A stretch of 64,000 nucleotides of DNA, from the NCBI RefSeq assembly GCF_002095535.1, contig NZ_MLJI01000001.1, forward strand, positions 356,690 to 420,689, written 5' to 3'. Source of the stretch: Pantoea cypripedii. Its GTDB lineage: Bacteria > Pseudomonadota > Gammaproteobacteria > Enterobacterales > Enterobacteriaceae. The notes beneath the pieces are model-generated. The model did no database searches, had not been told where the DNA came from, and saw only the letters and a list, made by a program, of their open reading frames with translations. The position numbers were made by a program, and so were the translations under genes. This document shows, one piece after another, positions 45,554 to 53,458 of the stretch (its first letter is position 1; each line of letters begins with the position of its first letter).

Positions 45554-46477
45554 TTATCCCACCAGCGTCAGGGGATGGTTCTCGACGTTGCGGCGTGACA
45601 TCAGCGACAGCAGAATCGATTTCACCGCTTCTGCCGGTTGCGACAGCGGCAGGTGATCGGACATGCAGAAGGAGAGCGATGCCTGCACATCCGGTTCGAC
45701 AATCTTCGCCATCCACGCATCGGCATTTTTCAGCATCGCCCGCGCGGCGGATTCCGGCATGATAGTCGCGCCCAGCCCGGCGGCAAGGGCCGCATTGAGG
45801 GTGGTTTGCGATTCGATCTCGCATTTCACCTGATATTGCAGGTTGTTCTGTACAAAGGCATCGTCCAGCACTTTGCGCATGATGTTGTAGATACGCGGCA
45901 GGAACAGATCGTATTTCGCCACATTTGCCAGGCGGATCTCCTTCATCGGTTGCGCGAGGCTGAAGGGGCAAACGAAGCACAGATCTTCTTTCATCAGCGG
46001 CATAAAGCGCAGACCGTGGATGTTGCGGTGGTCATAGATCACCGCCATGTCCATACGGCCATTCATGATCAGCTCACTCAGCGTGGTGCCGAAGTTCTCA
46101 TTAAAATAAAGCACGATACCGGGATGCTGTTGCTGGACTTCCATCATCAGCGGCAGGGCCAGGTTTTGTGCCGCCGTGCCCGGCGCGAGGCCGACAGAGA
46201 CGCTGCCGCTCAGCGACGCGCCGACACGATCAATCGCACTTTGCGCCTGTTCGCACTGGCGCAAAATGGACTGGGCATGGGAATAGAGCGTTTTACCCGC
46301 TTCGGTGGGCGTGACGCCGCGCTTGGTGCGAATCAGCAATTGCTGATTCACTTCCCCTTCCAGCGTTGCCAGCTGCTGGCTCAGGGCGGGCTGGGCGATA
46401 TGTAAAATATCGGCGGCCTGCGTCAGACTGCCGACATCGACAATTTTGACAAAATATTTAAGACGGCGAAGATTCAT
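45554..46477 (-). CDS. nac: Nitrogen assimilation control protein Nac, LysR family
   Basis: 307 residues from ATG 46477 (GGAGGGAG upstream). The N terminus MNLRRLKYFVKIVDVGSLTQ and the following stretch up to LLIRTKRGVTPTEAGKTLYSHA are nearly those of Klebsiella and E. coli Nac, as are the GLAPGTAAQ and GATIMPESAARAML segments. Nac is made under nitrogen limitation from a sigma-54, NtrC-dependent promoter and then drives sigma-70 operons for poor nitrogen sources. Both control elements are visible upstream here. The adjacent amino-acid transporter, carrier-like gene and pxp operon fit that regulon. Confidence 0.9.
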   Translation of the reverse strand: MNLRRLKYFVKIVDVGSLTQAADILHIAQPALSQQLATLEGEVNQQLLIRTKRGVTPTEAGKTLYSHAQSILRQCEQAQSAIDRVGASLSGSVSVGLAPGTAAQNLALPLMMEVQQQHPGIVLYFNENFGTTLSELIMNGRMDMAVIYDHRNIHGLRFMPLMKEDLCFVCPFSLAQPMKEIRLANVAKYDLFLPRIYNIMRKVLDDAFVQNNLQYQVKCEIESQTTLNAALAAGLGATIMPESAARAMLKNADAWMAKIVEPDVQASLSFCMSDHLPLSQPAEAVKSILLSLMSRRNVENHPLTLVG

Positions 46478-46513
46478 GGTCACTCCCTCCAACGGAACGC
46501 ATATCAGCATCAA

Positions 46514-46528
46514 GCAAAGTTGATGCCA
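46514..46528 (-). promoter_or_regulatory. nac: Sigma-54 promoter of nac
   Basis: On the minus strand TGGCATCAACTTTGC has the -24 GG and -12 GC ten bases apart. The predicted start is near 46502, giving a 25-base leader to the nac ATG. Sigma-54 control is established for nac in Klebsiella. Confidence 0.85.
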
Positions 46529-46640
46529 GAATAAGGTTTAGTGATTGAACTCAGACAGGAGGGTACGGCCAGTGTGCCTCCTAAGGCTTTTGCTGAGTTG
46601 ACTCCGTGCCTGCTCAACAAATGCTCAGGCGGGGTATTTC

Positions 46641-46655
46641 GCACCGTTTTGGTGC
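46641..46655. promoter_or_regulatory. NtrC binding site upstream of nac
   Basis: GCACC-GTTTT-GGTGC is a perfect NtrC-type palindrome (GCACC-N5-GGTGC), centred about 146 bases upstream of the predicted nac start, a normal enhancer distance. Confidence 0.8.
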
Positions 46656-46694
46656 GCTTTCCCATCAGCGTTACCAATGGCTGACGACAGCGAT

Positions 46695-46709
46695 GCGCCA
46701 GATTGGCGC
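46695..46709. promoter_or_regulatory. Second, weaker NtrC-like site
   Basis: GCGCC-AGATT-GGCGC repeats the layout of the first site with A-to-G/T-to-C changes, 54 bases farther upstream (about five helical turns). Tandem NtrC sites support cooperative binding. Confidence 0.45.
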
Positions 46710-46970
46710 GTAAAACCGGCTAAAAGTAACACTTTTTTAACATATCCAGCGTAGCAACTGCGTGACCCGCCGCGCATTTCCGCGTAAAGCGCTGGATTTG
46801 TGGCCAAAGTGTGCGACCGGTCCAGTCATCGTTTTGTGTTATATCACCACAACAAAGCGCTATTAACGGTGGCTTTGGGCAAAAACCTATCCTCAGAGAA
46901 CCTTGCTGGCCCTGCGCGTTTCGGCGTGCTGCGCCGTTTCTGCTGACCCTGAGATCAGGAAGAGTTCCCC

Positions 46971-48179
46971 ATGCCCGAGATAGCCGATCGACTCAAGAAT
47001 GTCACTGTTTCCGCCTCCGTCGCCATGACCCAGAAAGCACGCGATCTCGCGGCGCAGGGGATTGATGTGGTAGCGCTTTCCACCGGGGAGCCAGACTTCC
47101 CGACGCCGGATCACGCCATCGAGGCGGCCTACGCGGCGGCACGCGCCGGAGATACCCGTTACCCGCCCACCGATGGCACCCCGGCACTGCGCCAGGCGAT
47201 TCAGCGGAAATTCAAACGTGATAACCAGCTGGATTACGACGTCAGCCAGATCCTGACGGCAGGCGGTGCCAAGCAGATCATTTTTAACGCGATGCTGGCG
47301 ACCATTAATCCCGGTGATGAAGTGGTGATCCCGACGCCATCGTGGATCAGCTATGCCGATATCGTGAAGTTCGCCGGGGGCATTCCGGTGCCGCTGCCTT
47401 GTGCCCAGGAAAACGGTTTCAAGCCGCTGCCGGAACAGCTGGAGGCAGCGATTACCGACAAAACCAAATGGTTGCTGCTTAACTACCCGAGCAACCCGAC
47501 CGGTTCCGTGGCGAGCAAAGCGGAGTTACAGGCGCTGGGCGAGGTGCTGCTGCGCCACCCGCAGATGTGGATCATGACGGATGATATCTACGAACACCTG
47601 ATTTATGACGACGTGCGTTTTTACACCCTGGCGCAGGTGGAACCACGTCTGTATGACCGCGTGCTGACGGTAAATGGTGTATCAAAAGCGTATTCCATGA
47701 CCGGCTGGCGTCTCGGTTTCTGCGGCGGCCCGGCAACGCTGATTAAGGCGATGAGTAACGTCAACACCCAGAACAGCGGCGGTGTCACCACCCTGACCCA
47801 GGCGGCAGCGGTTGCGGTGCTGGAAGGTCCGCAGGATTTATTGCAGGAACGCGCACGTATCTACCGCGAACGTCGTGATTATGTGCTGGAGCGTCTGACC
47901 TCGATCGATGGCCTGCGTTGTCACCGACCGCAGGGGGCGTTTTACCTGTTTGTGAATATCAATGGGTATATCGGCAAAGTCAGCGCCGGTGGCCGCCCTA
48001 TCAATAACGATGCGGACTTTGTACTGGCCTTGATTGAGGAACAACATGTGGTGACGGTGCAGGGAGCGGCCTATGGCATGAGTCCGTTTATTCGTCTTTC
48101 CTACGCCACCAGCATGGAGCGTTTACAGACCGGCTGCGACCGTATCGCGGCGTTTTGTGCCGGTTGCCGTGAAGCCTGA
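46971..48179 (+). CDS. Class I/II aminotransferase, aspartate aminotransferase-like
   Basis: 402 residues of the fold-type I PLP enzymes. ALSTGEPDFPTPDH, YPPTDGTPALRQAI, TAGGAKQIIFNAMLA, NYPSNPTGSV, DDIYEHLIYDDV, the PLP lysine in NGVSKAYSMTGWRLGF, and the substrate arginine in SPFIRLSYATSMERL are all present, as in AspC-type subgroup Ib enzymes (aspartate/prephenate). It is divergent from nac and convergent with the pxp operon, which suggests glutamate-linked transamination in the nitrogen-scavenging block. AGGAAGAG precedes the ATG. Confidence 0.88.
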   Translation: MPEIADRLKNVTVSASVAMTQKARDLAAQGIDVVALSTGEPDFPTPDHAIEAAYAAARAGDTRYPPTDGTPALRQAIQRKFKRDNQLDYDVSQILTAGGAKQIIFNAMLATINPGDEVVIPTPSWISYADIVKFAGGIPVPLPCAQENGFKPLPEQLEAAITDKTKWLLLNYPSNPTGSVASKAELQALGEVLLRHPQMWIMTDDIYEHLIYDDVRFYTLAQVEPRLYDRVLTVNGVSKAYSMTGWRLGFCGGPATLIKAMSNVNTQNSGGVTTLTQAAAVAVLEGPQDLLQERARIYRERRDYVLERLTSIDGLRCHRPQGAFYLFVNINGYIGKVSAGGRPINNDADFVLALIEEQHVVTVQGAAYGMSPFIRLSYATSMERLQTGCDRIAAFCAGCREA

Positions 48180-48192
48180 TGAGAGATGGATA

Positions 48193-48224
48193 AAAAAACG
48201 GTCGCTTCAGGGCGACCGTTTTTA
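48193..48224. terminator. Strong bidirectional Rho-independent terminator
   Basis: ACGGTCGC (48198-48205) and GCGACCGT (48212-48219) are flanked by A7 on the left and T5 on the right, so on both strands the stem is followed by a T-tract. It ends the aminotransferase and the pxp operon. Confidence 0.9.
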
Positions 48225-48232
48225 TTGGTGAA

Positions 48233-49000
48233 TTATGCTACCACCTCGGCCGCTGGTGCCACCTGATGGCCGCTGGCCTCCACTTCGCTGCGTACGATGC
48301 TGGCGAGTGCCAGCGAACCGGGGGTATCGCTGTGGACCAGAATCGAGCGTGCACGCACGGCCAGTTCCTCACCCTCAATCGTGGTGACGGTGCCCTGTTG
48401 CAGAAACTGCCGCACTCTGGCGCGCAGCGCGCCTTCTTCGTTAATTACCGACCCCGCCACACCGCGTGGCACCAGACGCCCCTGGGCATCGTAGGCGCGG
48501 TCGGCGAGGAACAGCGTCAGGGTTTTTAATCCTGCCGCCTGCGCGGCGCGTTCAATAAGGGTATCCGGCTGGGCGAAGATAATCAGCGAACTGTCGATGC
48601 GGGCTACCAGCGCCATCACCTGCTGTGCCAGCTTTTCGTCGCGATTGACGATATTACCCATCGCGGCATGGAAGCTTAAATGCGCCACGGTGGTGCCTTC
48701 GGCGCGGGCGATGGCCATCAACGCACCCAGCTGATAGGCCACCTGCTGGCAAATTTCGTCAGCGGAAAACGGCAGCTCACGGCGGCCAAATCCCTGACGA
48801 TCCCGCAGGCCAGGATGCGCACCAATGCCGACGCCATGTTGCTTTGCCAGCCGCACCATGTTGGTCATGATCGCCGGATCGCCAGCATGAAAACCGCAGG
48901 CGATATTGGCTGATGACACCACTTTCATCAGCGCAGCATCATCGCACAGCTGATACACGCCGAAGCCTTCTCCCATATCGGAATTCACATCAATCTTCAT
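48233..49000 (-). CDS. pxpA: LamB/YcsF-family protein, 5-oxoprolinase subunit A-like with altered motifs
   Basis: 255 residues. MKIDVNSDMGEGFGVYQ, VSSANIACGFHAGDP and GIGAHPGLRDRQGFGRR match PxpA (YbgL). In well-studied PxpA proteins a VKPHGALYN-type motif follows; here residues 108-116 read LSFHAAMGN, and the later LHGD-type motif reads VHSDTPGS. The Lys and Gly of KPHG are therefore lost. It is the last gene of the binding protein-pxpB-pxpC-pxpA operon. It may hydrolyse 5-oxoproline with PxpBC in an ATP-dependent manner, or a related lactam or carboxylated substrate; the changes make the latter worth testing. Confidence 0.8.
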   Translation of the reverse strand: MKIDVNSDMGEGFGVYQLCDDAALMKVVSSANIACGFHAGDPAIMTNMVRLAKQHGVGIGAHPGLRDRQGFGRRELPFSADEICQQVAYQLGALMAIARAEGTTVAHLSFHAAMGNIVNRDEKLAQQVMALVARIDSSLIIFAQPDTLIERAAQAAGLKTLTLFLADRAYDAQGRLVPRGVAGSVINEEGALRARVRQFLQQGTVTTIEGEELAVRARSILVHSDTPGSLALASIVRSEVEASGHQVAPAAEVVA

Positions 49001-49019
49001 CGTAGGGTCCTTGCTCTGG

Positions 49020-50006
49020 TTAAGCGCTGATGGCCTTGCGCAGCGGCAGGCAGCTCAGGCGCAGCCGGGTGAGCCAGTGCGCGACTGCCTGCTCGATGGC
49101 GATGGCTTCACGCGCATCACTTTTCACTAACTGGATCGACTGGCCCGGCAGCAGCTGGCCGAGTCGCCACAGATCCTGTTCGATCACCCCGGCGATCTTG
49201 GGATAACCCCCGGCGGTGTTGGCATCGCTCAGCTGAATGATCGGTTCACCCGCTGGCGGCACTTGTACGATGCCGGGGATCAGACCGTACGATCGCATCT
49301 CCACCGTTTTTGACGGGAAGATCGGATCCCCTGCCAGCCGGTAACCGGTGCGGTTGCTTTGGTTCGATATCTGCCAGGATTGCTGCCAGAAACGGGCTGC
49401 ATCGGCGGCAAACAGGTGATATTCCCCGGACGGAATGGCGCGTAGCTGGATCTCGCCCGCATTGTTGCGGGGAAACAGCGCGCGCAGTGCGCTTTCCGGC
49501 GGTTCAATGCCGATGCCGGACGTGGGCAGGGCCGGGCCGCTTGCGGCACCGAGCGCCAGCTGGTCGCCGCGCTGCAATGCCCGGCCATGATGTCCGCCAA
49601 ATGCGCCACGTAGCGCGGTGCTGCGCGAATTCAGCACCACCGGCACATCAATGCCGCCACTGATGCACAGATAACCGCGTGCACCGCTGCGCGGATAACG
49701 CAGCTCCAGCACCTGTCCGGCTTTCACGCCGCAGCCCCACCAGGGCGGCAGCGGCTTGCCGTCCAGCGTGGCGCGGCAGTCGGCCCCGGTGACGGCGATA
49801 CTGGTGTCCTGCAAAAAGCGCACGCGAAACGGAAACAACTGCACTTCAATCGCCGCGGCGTTCTCATCGTTGCCGAGCAGCAGATTACCCGCGCGCAGCG
49901 CCAGCGGGTCCATCACGCCGCTGACCGACACCCCCATATGGCGGTAATGAAAACGCCCCAGGTCCTGCACCGTATTGAGTGCGCCGCTCTGTTCAATCTC
50001 AATCAC
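49020..50006 (-). CDS. pxpC: 5-oxoprolinase subunit C, biotin-dependent carboxyltransferase-like
   Basis: 328 residues of the KipA/AHS2 family. Characteristic blocks are LNTVQDLGRFHYRHMGVSVSGVMDPLALRAGNLLLGN, FRVRFLQDTSIAVTGADC, GARGYLCISGGIDVPVVLNSRST, QSNRTGYRLAGDPI and QLSDANTAGGYPKIAGVIEQDLWRLGQLLPGQ. It overlaps pxpB by four bases (ATGA). PxpB and PxpC together form the ATP-dependent partner of PxpA in E. coli. The family name recalls carboxyltransferases, which may explain the carrier-like gene nearby. Confidence 0.9.
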   Translation of the reverse strand: MIEIEQSGALNTVQDLGRFHYRHMGVSVSGVMDPLALRAGNLLLGNDENAAAIEVQLFPFRVRFLQDTSIAVTGADCRATLDGKPLPPWWGCGVKAGQVLELRYPRSGARGYLCISGGIDVPVVLNSRSTALRGAFGGHHGRALQRGDQLALGAASGPALPTSGIGIEPPESALRALFPRNNAGEIQLRAIPSGEYHLFAADAARFWQQSWQISNQSNRTGYRLAGDPIFPSKTVEMRSYGLIPGIVQVPPAGEPIIQLSDANTAGGYPKIAGVIEQDLWRLGQLLPGQSIQLVKSDAREAIAIEQAVAHWLTRLRLSCLPLRKAISA

Positions 50007-50710
50007 AGCTCAATCCTCTGCGGCAGAAAGCGGATACGGTCGCCGGGTGCCATCAGCGCCGGGGAATCCGCCAGCGGGTCAAACACCTCCAGCTCGGCAT
50101 AGCCGATGGCGTTCCAGCCGTTCGGTCCGGTCAGCGCCGAAACCCCTGCCTGCGCGCCACCGATGGTGACGGTGCCTTTCAGCATGCTGAGGGAGGGCAC
50201 TTTTTTACGCGGCGTTGCCAGCTGGGGATCCAGCCCGTGCAGATAGCCAAAGCCCGGCGCGCTGCCGAGCGCAAACACGGTGTATTCGTTTTGATGATGA
50301 CGACGCACCACTTCGCGCGCACTGAAGCCGGTATGGCGGCAGACCGCATCGAGATCGATAGCGTGTTCACCGCCGTAATCCACCGGAATCTCAATCAATT
50401 TGCCCTGTGGATGCACCGCCTGCGCCTGCTCCCAGGCCGCATGCAGCCTGGCGCGTACCAGGGTTTCATCCGCTGGGATATGACGAAACAGCACCAGCAG
50501 ATTGGTGACGCCGGGGATTAGCGCTTCGACGTCGTCATCGCCCGCCAGCAGACGTGCCAGCGACCAGACGCGGCGCTGCGAGGGCAGATCAAACCCCCCC
50601 GGAGCTTCAACCAGCCAGGCGCGCGCGCCAATGGTGGAGAGGGTAATGGTGGCACCCGCCAGTGCCGGAGCACTGGCAGGCTGGATAGCCGTTTTTGACA
50701 TCACGGGCAT
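50003..50710 (-). CDS. pxpB: 5-oxoprolinase subunit B, KipI-like
   Basis: 235 residues of the KipI/AHS1 family: VEALIPGVTNLLVLFRHIP, EIPVDYGGEHAIDLDAVCRHTGFSAREVVRRHHQNEYTVF, LGSAPGFGYLHGLDPQLATPRK and VTIGGAQAGVSALTGPNGWNAIG. The last block contains the typical GGxQ/GPxGW residues. It follows the binding-protein gene by three bases and is coupled to pxpC. Together the order places uptake and ring opening of a lactam such as 5-oxoproline in one transcript. Confidence 0.9.
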   Translation of the reverse strand: MPVMSKTAIQPASAPALAGATITLSTIGARAWLVEAPGGFDLPSQRRVWSLARLLAGDDDVEALIPGVTNLLVLFRHIPADETLVRARLHAAWEQAQAVHPQGKLIEIPVDYGGEHAIDLDAVCRHTGFSAREVVRRHHQNEYTVFALGSAPGFGYLHGLDPQLATPRKKVPSLSMLKGTVTIGGAQAGVSALTGPNGWNAIGYAELEVFDPLADSPALMAPGDRIRFLPQRIEL

Positions 50711-50713
50711 GGG

Positions 50714-51562
50714 TTATTCCAGCGGTTCGAATTTCAGACTGGCGAGCGGCTGTACGCGCTCCTCACGCACCATTTTGTATTCGGTATTTGGCCCAATCCA
50801 GGTATCCCAGATTTTGTCGATGGTGCCATCATCGTCCATGGCTTTCAGGCCGCTGTTCACGCTGGCAAGCAGAGCGGGCTCATCACGTTTCATGCCGATG
50901 CCAATCGGTTCCAGCGCCATCGGTTCCTTGATCATCGCGAGGTCGATACCGTCTTTTTTCGCCTGAGTGATCATCTTGATGCCGGTCATGGTGTTGGTGA
51001 CAAAGCCCAGCGCTTTGTTCTGTTCAACAGCCAGGAAAGCCGAAGCGGTATCCTGGAAAGTCACCGCTTTGGCCCCTTTCAGGTAGATCGACTGTTCCGA
51101 GGTGGTGCCTTTGGTGGCGCTGATACGCTTACCTTTGAAATAGCTGAGCGGCTTGTCGGCCAGCGGCGCTTTTACCAGCAGCATCTCTTTGGCGACGTAG
51201 TAGGGGTCGCTGAACTGGATCTGGCTGCCACGGGTTTTGGTGTAGGCGAGGTTGGCGATCAACACATCGGCACGGCCAGTGGCGATCACCGCAATACGCG
51301 CTTCCACCGAGGTCGGCACCAGCGTGGCTTTAACCCCCAGCTGTTTCGCCAGCGCATGACACAAATCCACATCCATACCGGCCAACTGACGGGTTTGCGG
51401 GTCCGGTGAGGAGAAGGGCGGCACATCGGAATACACCGCGCATTTGAGTTCACCGCTCGATTTAATGTTTGCCATCAGATCAGCATGGGCGGAAGCGATA
51501 GCCAGCAGCGGCAGCAGCGGCAGCAGCGCCAGCCCGATGGTGGTACGTCTTTTCATGGTCAT
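50714..51562 (-). CDS. Amino-acid ABC transporter substrate-binding protein, family 3
   Basis: 282 residues with a Sec signal peptide (GLALLPLLPLLAIASAHAD). The mature protein shows the family-3 fold: GELKCAVYSDVPPFSSPDPQTRQLAGMDVDLCHALAKQLG, ARIAVIATGRADVLIANLAYTKTR and SYFKGKRISATKGTTSE. GAGGGG lies six bases before ATG 51562. It is the first gene of the pxp operon and has no permease of its own there. The ABC permeases and ATPase at 41908-44111 lack a binding protein, so the two parts may form one importer for 5-oxoproline or a similar amino acid. Confidence 0.87.
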   Translation of the reverse strand: MTMKRRTTIGLALLPLLPLLAIASAHADLMANIKSSGELKCAVYSDVPPFSSPDPQTRQLAGMDVDLCHALAKQLGVKATLVPTSVEARIAVIATGRADVLIANLAYTKTRGSQIQFSDPYYVAKEMLLVKAPLADKPLSYFKGKRISATKGTTSEQSIYLKGAKAVTFQDTASAFLAVEQNKALGFVTNTMTGIKMITQAKKDGIDLAMIKEPMALEPIGIGMKRDEPALLASVNSGLKAMDDDGTIDKIWDTWIGPNTEYKMVREERVQPLASLKFEPLE

Positions 51563-51670
51563 GTGGTGCCCCTCAATGATGGTTATCGCGGCTGCGCCGG
51601 AAAATGTTCACTTTTCCCGGACTATATCGGCTTTGTTTTAAGGCGAATAAGAGGGAAACCCTGTTGCGCG

Positions 51671-51685
51671 ATAGCGAAATACTAT
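51671..51685. promoter_or_regulatory. Nac binding site 1 upstream of the pxp operon
   Basis: ATA-GCGAAATAC-TAT fits the Nac consensus ATA-N9-TAT and also has the T at the tenth position. It lies about 110-125 bases upstream of the binding-protein start. Confidence 0.5.
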
Positions 51686-51696
51686 GACGGCTGGCG

Positions 51697-51711
51697 ATAA
51701 GTTATTGCTAT
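51697..51711. promoter_or_regulatory. Nac binding site 2 upstream of the pxp operon
   Basis: ATA-AGTTATTGC-TAT is a second ATA-N9-TAT match with the same internal T and C, centred 26 bases from site 1. Two identically spaced matches in one short spacer, in a locus that encodes nac, make regulation by Nac plausible. Confidence 0.5.
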
Positions 51712-51815
51712 CCAGGCAGAACAAAATAGTGTTATCACGCGCGCCGCTCTCTCCTTAACGTAGGCACGTTGTCCTGCCGACAGGTGACTGGCAGAGAGAG
51801 AGTAAGGTTAAAGCA

Positions 51816-52706
51816 ATGAATGCCCGATTAGGCGTATTACTGAAGATAATGGCGGCGCTGTGTTCCACCCTGATGCTGGCGTGCGTGAAGGGATTAAACG
51901 GCACCATTCCTACTGGCGAAGTGATTTTTTTCCGCAGTTTTGTGGCGCTGTTTCCCCTGCTGCTGTGGCTGAAAATCCAGGGGAACGTGCTGGCAAGCCT
52001 GAAGACGCGAAATTTGTTCGGCCATTTGATTCGCGGCTTTTCCGGCACCGGCGGCATGTATTTCAACTATCTGGCGCTGGTGTATATCTCGCTGGCCGAT
52101 GCCACCGCACTCAGCTATGCCGCTCCCTTATTTACCGTGATCATGGCGGCGCTGCTGCTGAAAGAGCGGGTGCGGGCTTCGCGCTGGCTGGCAGTGGTGG
52201 TGGGGCTTTCCGGCATTCTGATTATGCTGTCTTCTAAACTGACGCTGTTTTCCGGCAGCGTAGCCCATGCCAGCGCCGGGATTGGCGTGCTGTGCGCGCT
52301 GGTCGCCGCCCTGTGTACCGCCATTTCCAACGTGCAAATTCGTTTTCTCAACGGTATCGAACAGCCGGGCGCGATTGTGTTCTATTTTTCGCTGATGACC
52401 ACGATGATCGGCCTCGCCACCGCGTTGTTTGGCTGGACGATGCCCGGCGGCATGCAGCTGTTACTGCTGATTGGCTGCGGGTTATTTGGCGGCATGGCAC
52501 AGATTCTGGTGACCCTCAGCCTGCGCTATGCCGATGCGTCGCTGCTGGCGCCGTTCGATTACACCACGCTGGTATGGTCGATGGTGGTAGGTTTCGTGTT
52601 CCTTGACAGCCTGCCGGGGCAAAGCACGCTAATGGGGGCTTCGATTGTGGCGCTGGCGGGGATTTTTACCGTGTGGCGCGAGCAACGCAAACTGGCGGTG
52701 GCCTGA
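51816..52706 (+). CDS. DMT-family (EamA) transporter
   Basis: 296 residues with ten hydrophobic segments in two EamA repeats. The first repeat contains VIFFRSFVALFPLLLWLK and YLALVYISLADATALSYAAPLFTVIMAALLLKERVR; the second contains LRYADASLLAPFDYTTLVWSMVVGFVFLDSLPGQSTLMGASIV. This layout resembles RhaT/YdcZ-unrelated drug/metabolite exporters such as S-adenosylmethionine or amino-acid exporters. It is divergent from the binding protein-pxp operon, so it might export an amino-acid product. GTAAGG precedes the ATG. Confidence 0.82.
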   Translation: MNARLGVLLKIMAALCSTLMLACVKGLNGTIPTGEVIFFRSFVALFPLLLWLKIQGNVLASLKTRNLFGHLIRGFSGTGGMYFNYLALVYISLADATALSYAAPLFTVIMAALLLKERVRASRWLAVVVGLSGILIMLSSKLTLFSGSVAHASAGIGVLCALVAALCTAISNVQIRFLNGIEQPGAIVFYFSLMTTMIGLATALFGWTMPGGMQLLLLIGCGLFGGMAQILVTLSLRYADASLLAPFDYTTLVWSMVVGFVFLDSLPGQSTLMGASIVALAGIFTVWREQRKLAVA

Positions 52707-52707
52707 A

Positions 52708-52740
52708 CGATAAACCGCACCCCAGGGGAGCGGTTTATCG
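52708..52740. terminator. Hairpin between convergent genes
   Basis: CGATAAACCGC (52708-52718) and GCGGTTTATCG (52730-52740) form a perfect 11-base stem between the DMT transporter and the RraA-like gene. No T-tract on either side. Confidence 0.55.
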
Positions 52741-52751
52741 CACCATCACGA

Positions 52752-53447
52752 TCAGCGGTAAATATCGTCGATAATTTCTACCTGCTTATTACGCAGCGTT
52801 TCATCCAGCCAGCCGCGCTCCAGCGAGCCGGTTTTCGCCAGCTCGAAGTTGCGTTTATCCACCTGCAAATAGGCCAGCGCATCTTCCAGAATGCGCGCCG
52901 CATCCTGGCGGGGAACCACAATCACCCCATCGGCATCGCCAAGGATAATATCGCCCGGCGCGACGTGGATTTTGCCACAGGCAATCGGCACGTTGATTTC
53001 GCCCGGTCCATCTTTAAACGGACCGCCCGGCGTCACACCTGCCGCGTAGATCGGGAAATCCATACGCGATAAACCCTCGATATCACGTACCGGACCATCC
53101 AGCACAATACCTTCCATACCGCTCTGTCTGGCATACGTTGCCATCACCTCACCCATCAGCGACTGGCTGCGATCGCCTTCATTTGACAGGATAATCACAT
53201 CGTTACGACCGGCGATATCCATGGCTTTATGTAGCATCAGGTTATCGCCCGAGCGGGCTTTTACCGTGACGGCCAGGCCGCACATAATCGGTTTTTTTGG
53301 CGCGGTTTTCAGGTTGATCTCCGCCGCCAGCGCGGGCAGGCGGCTCATACAATCCGCCACGACGGCGGCGGGCAGGGTGCGAAACGCTTCCAGCAGCGGT
53401 TCGGCATCATTCGGACGGCGTAAATAAATACGATTTCCTGCGGTCAT
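52752..53447 (-). CDS. RraA-like aldolase/decarboxylase
   Basis: 231 residues of the RraA/HMG-aldolase fold. MCGLAVTVKARSGDNLMLHKAMD, VIILSNEGDRSQSLMGEVMATYARQSGMEGIVLDGPVRD and GDIILGDADGVIVVP hold the metal- and pyruvate-enolate-binding residues (D and R of DGPVRD). Members cleave 4-hydroxy-4-methyl-2-oxoglutarate or 4-carboxy-4-hydroxy-2-oxoadipate, or decarboxylate oxaloacetate. It lies 11 bases after the NanT-like transporter in the same transcript and probably degrades its acidic cargo. AGGAG lies five bases before the ATG. Confidence 0.82.
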   Translation of the reverse strand: MTAGNRIYLRRPNDAEPLLEAFRTLPAAVVADCMSRLPALAAEINLKTAPKKPIMCGLAVTVKARSGDNLMLHKAMDIAGRNDVIILSNEGDRSQSLMGEVMATYARQSGMEGIVLDGPVRDIEGLSRMDFPIYAAGVTPGGPFKDGPGEINVPIACGKIHVAPGDIILGDADGVIVVPRQDAARILEDALAYLQVDKRNFELAKTGSLERGWLDETLRNKQVEIIDDIYR

Positions 53448-53458
53448 AGGGTCTCCTT

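Larger units (their letters stand above)
46478..46970. other. Divergent region with nac control elements
   Basis: 493 bases with no credible gene. It holds the sigma-54 promoter and two NtrC-type sites for nac on the left side. The right part should contain the aminotransferase promoter; I could not identify it with confidence. Confidence 0.55.
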
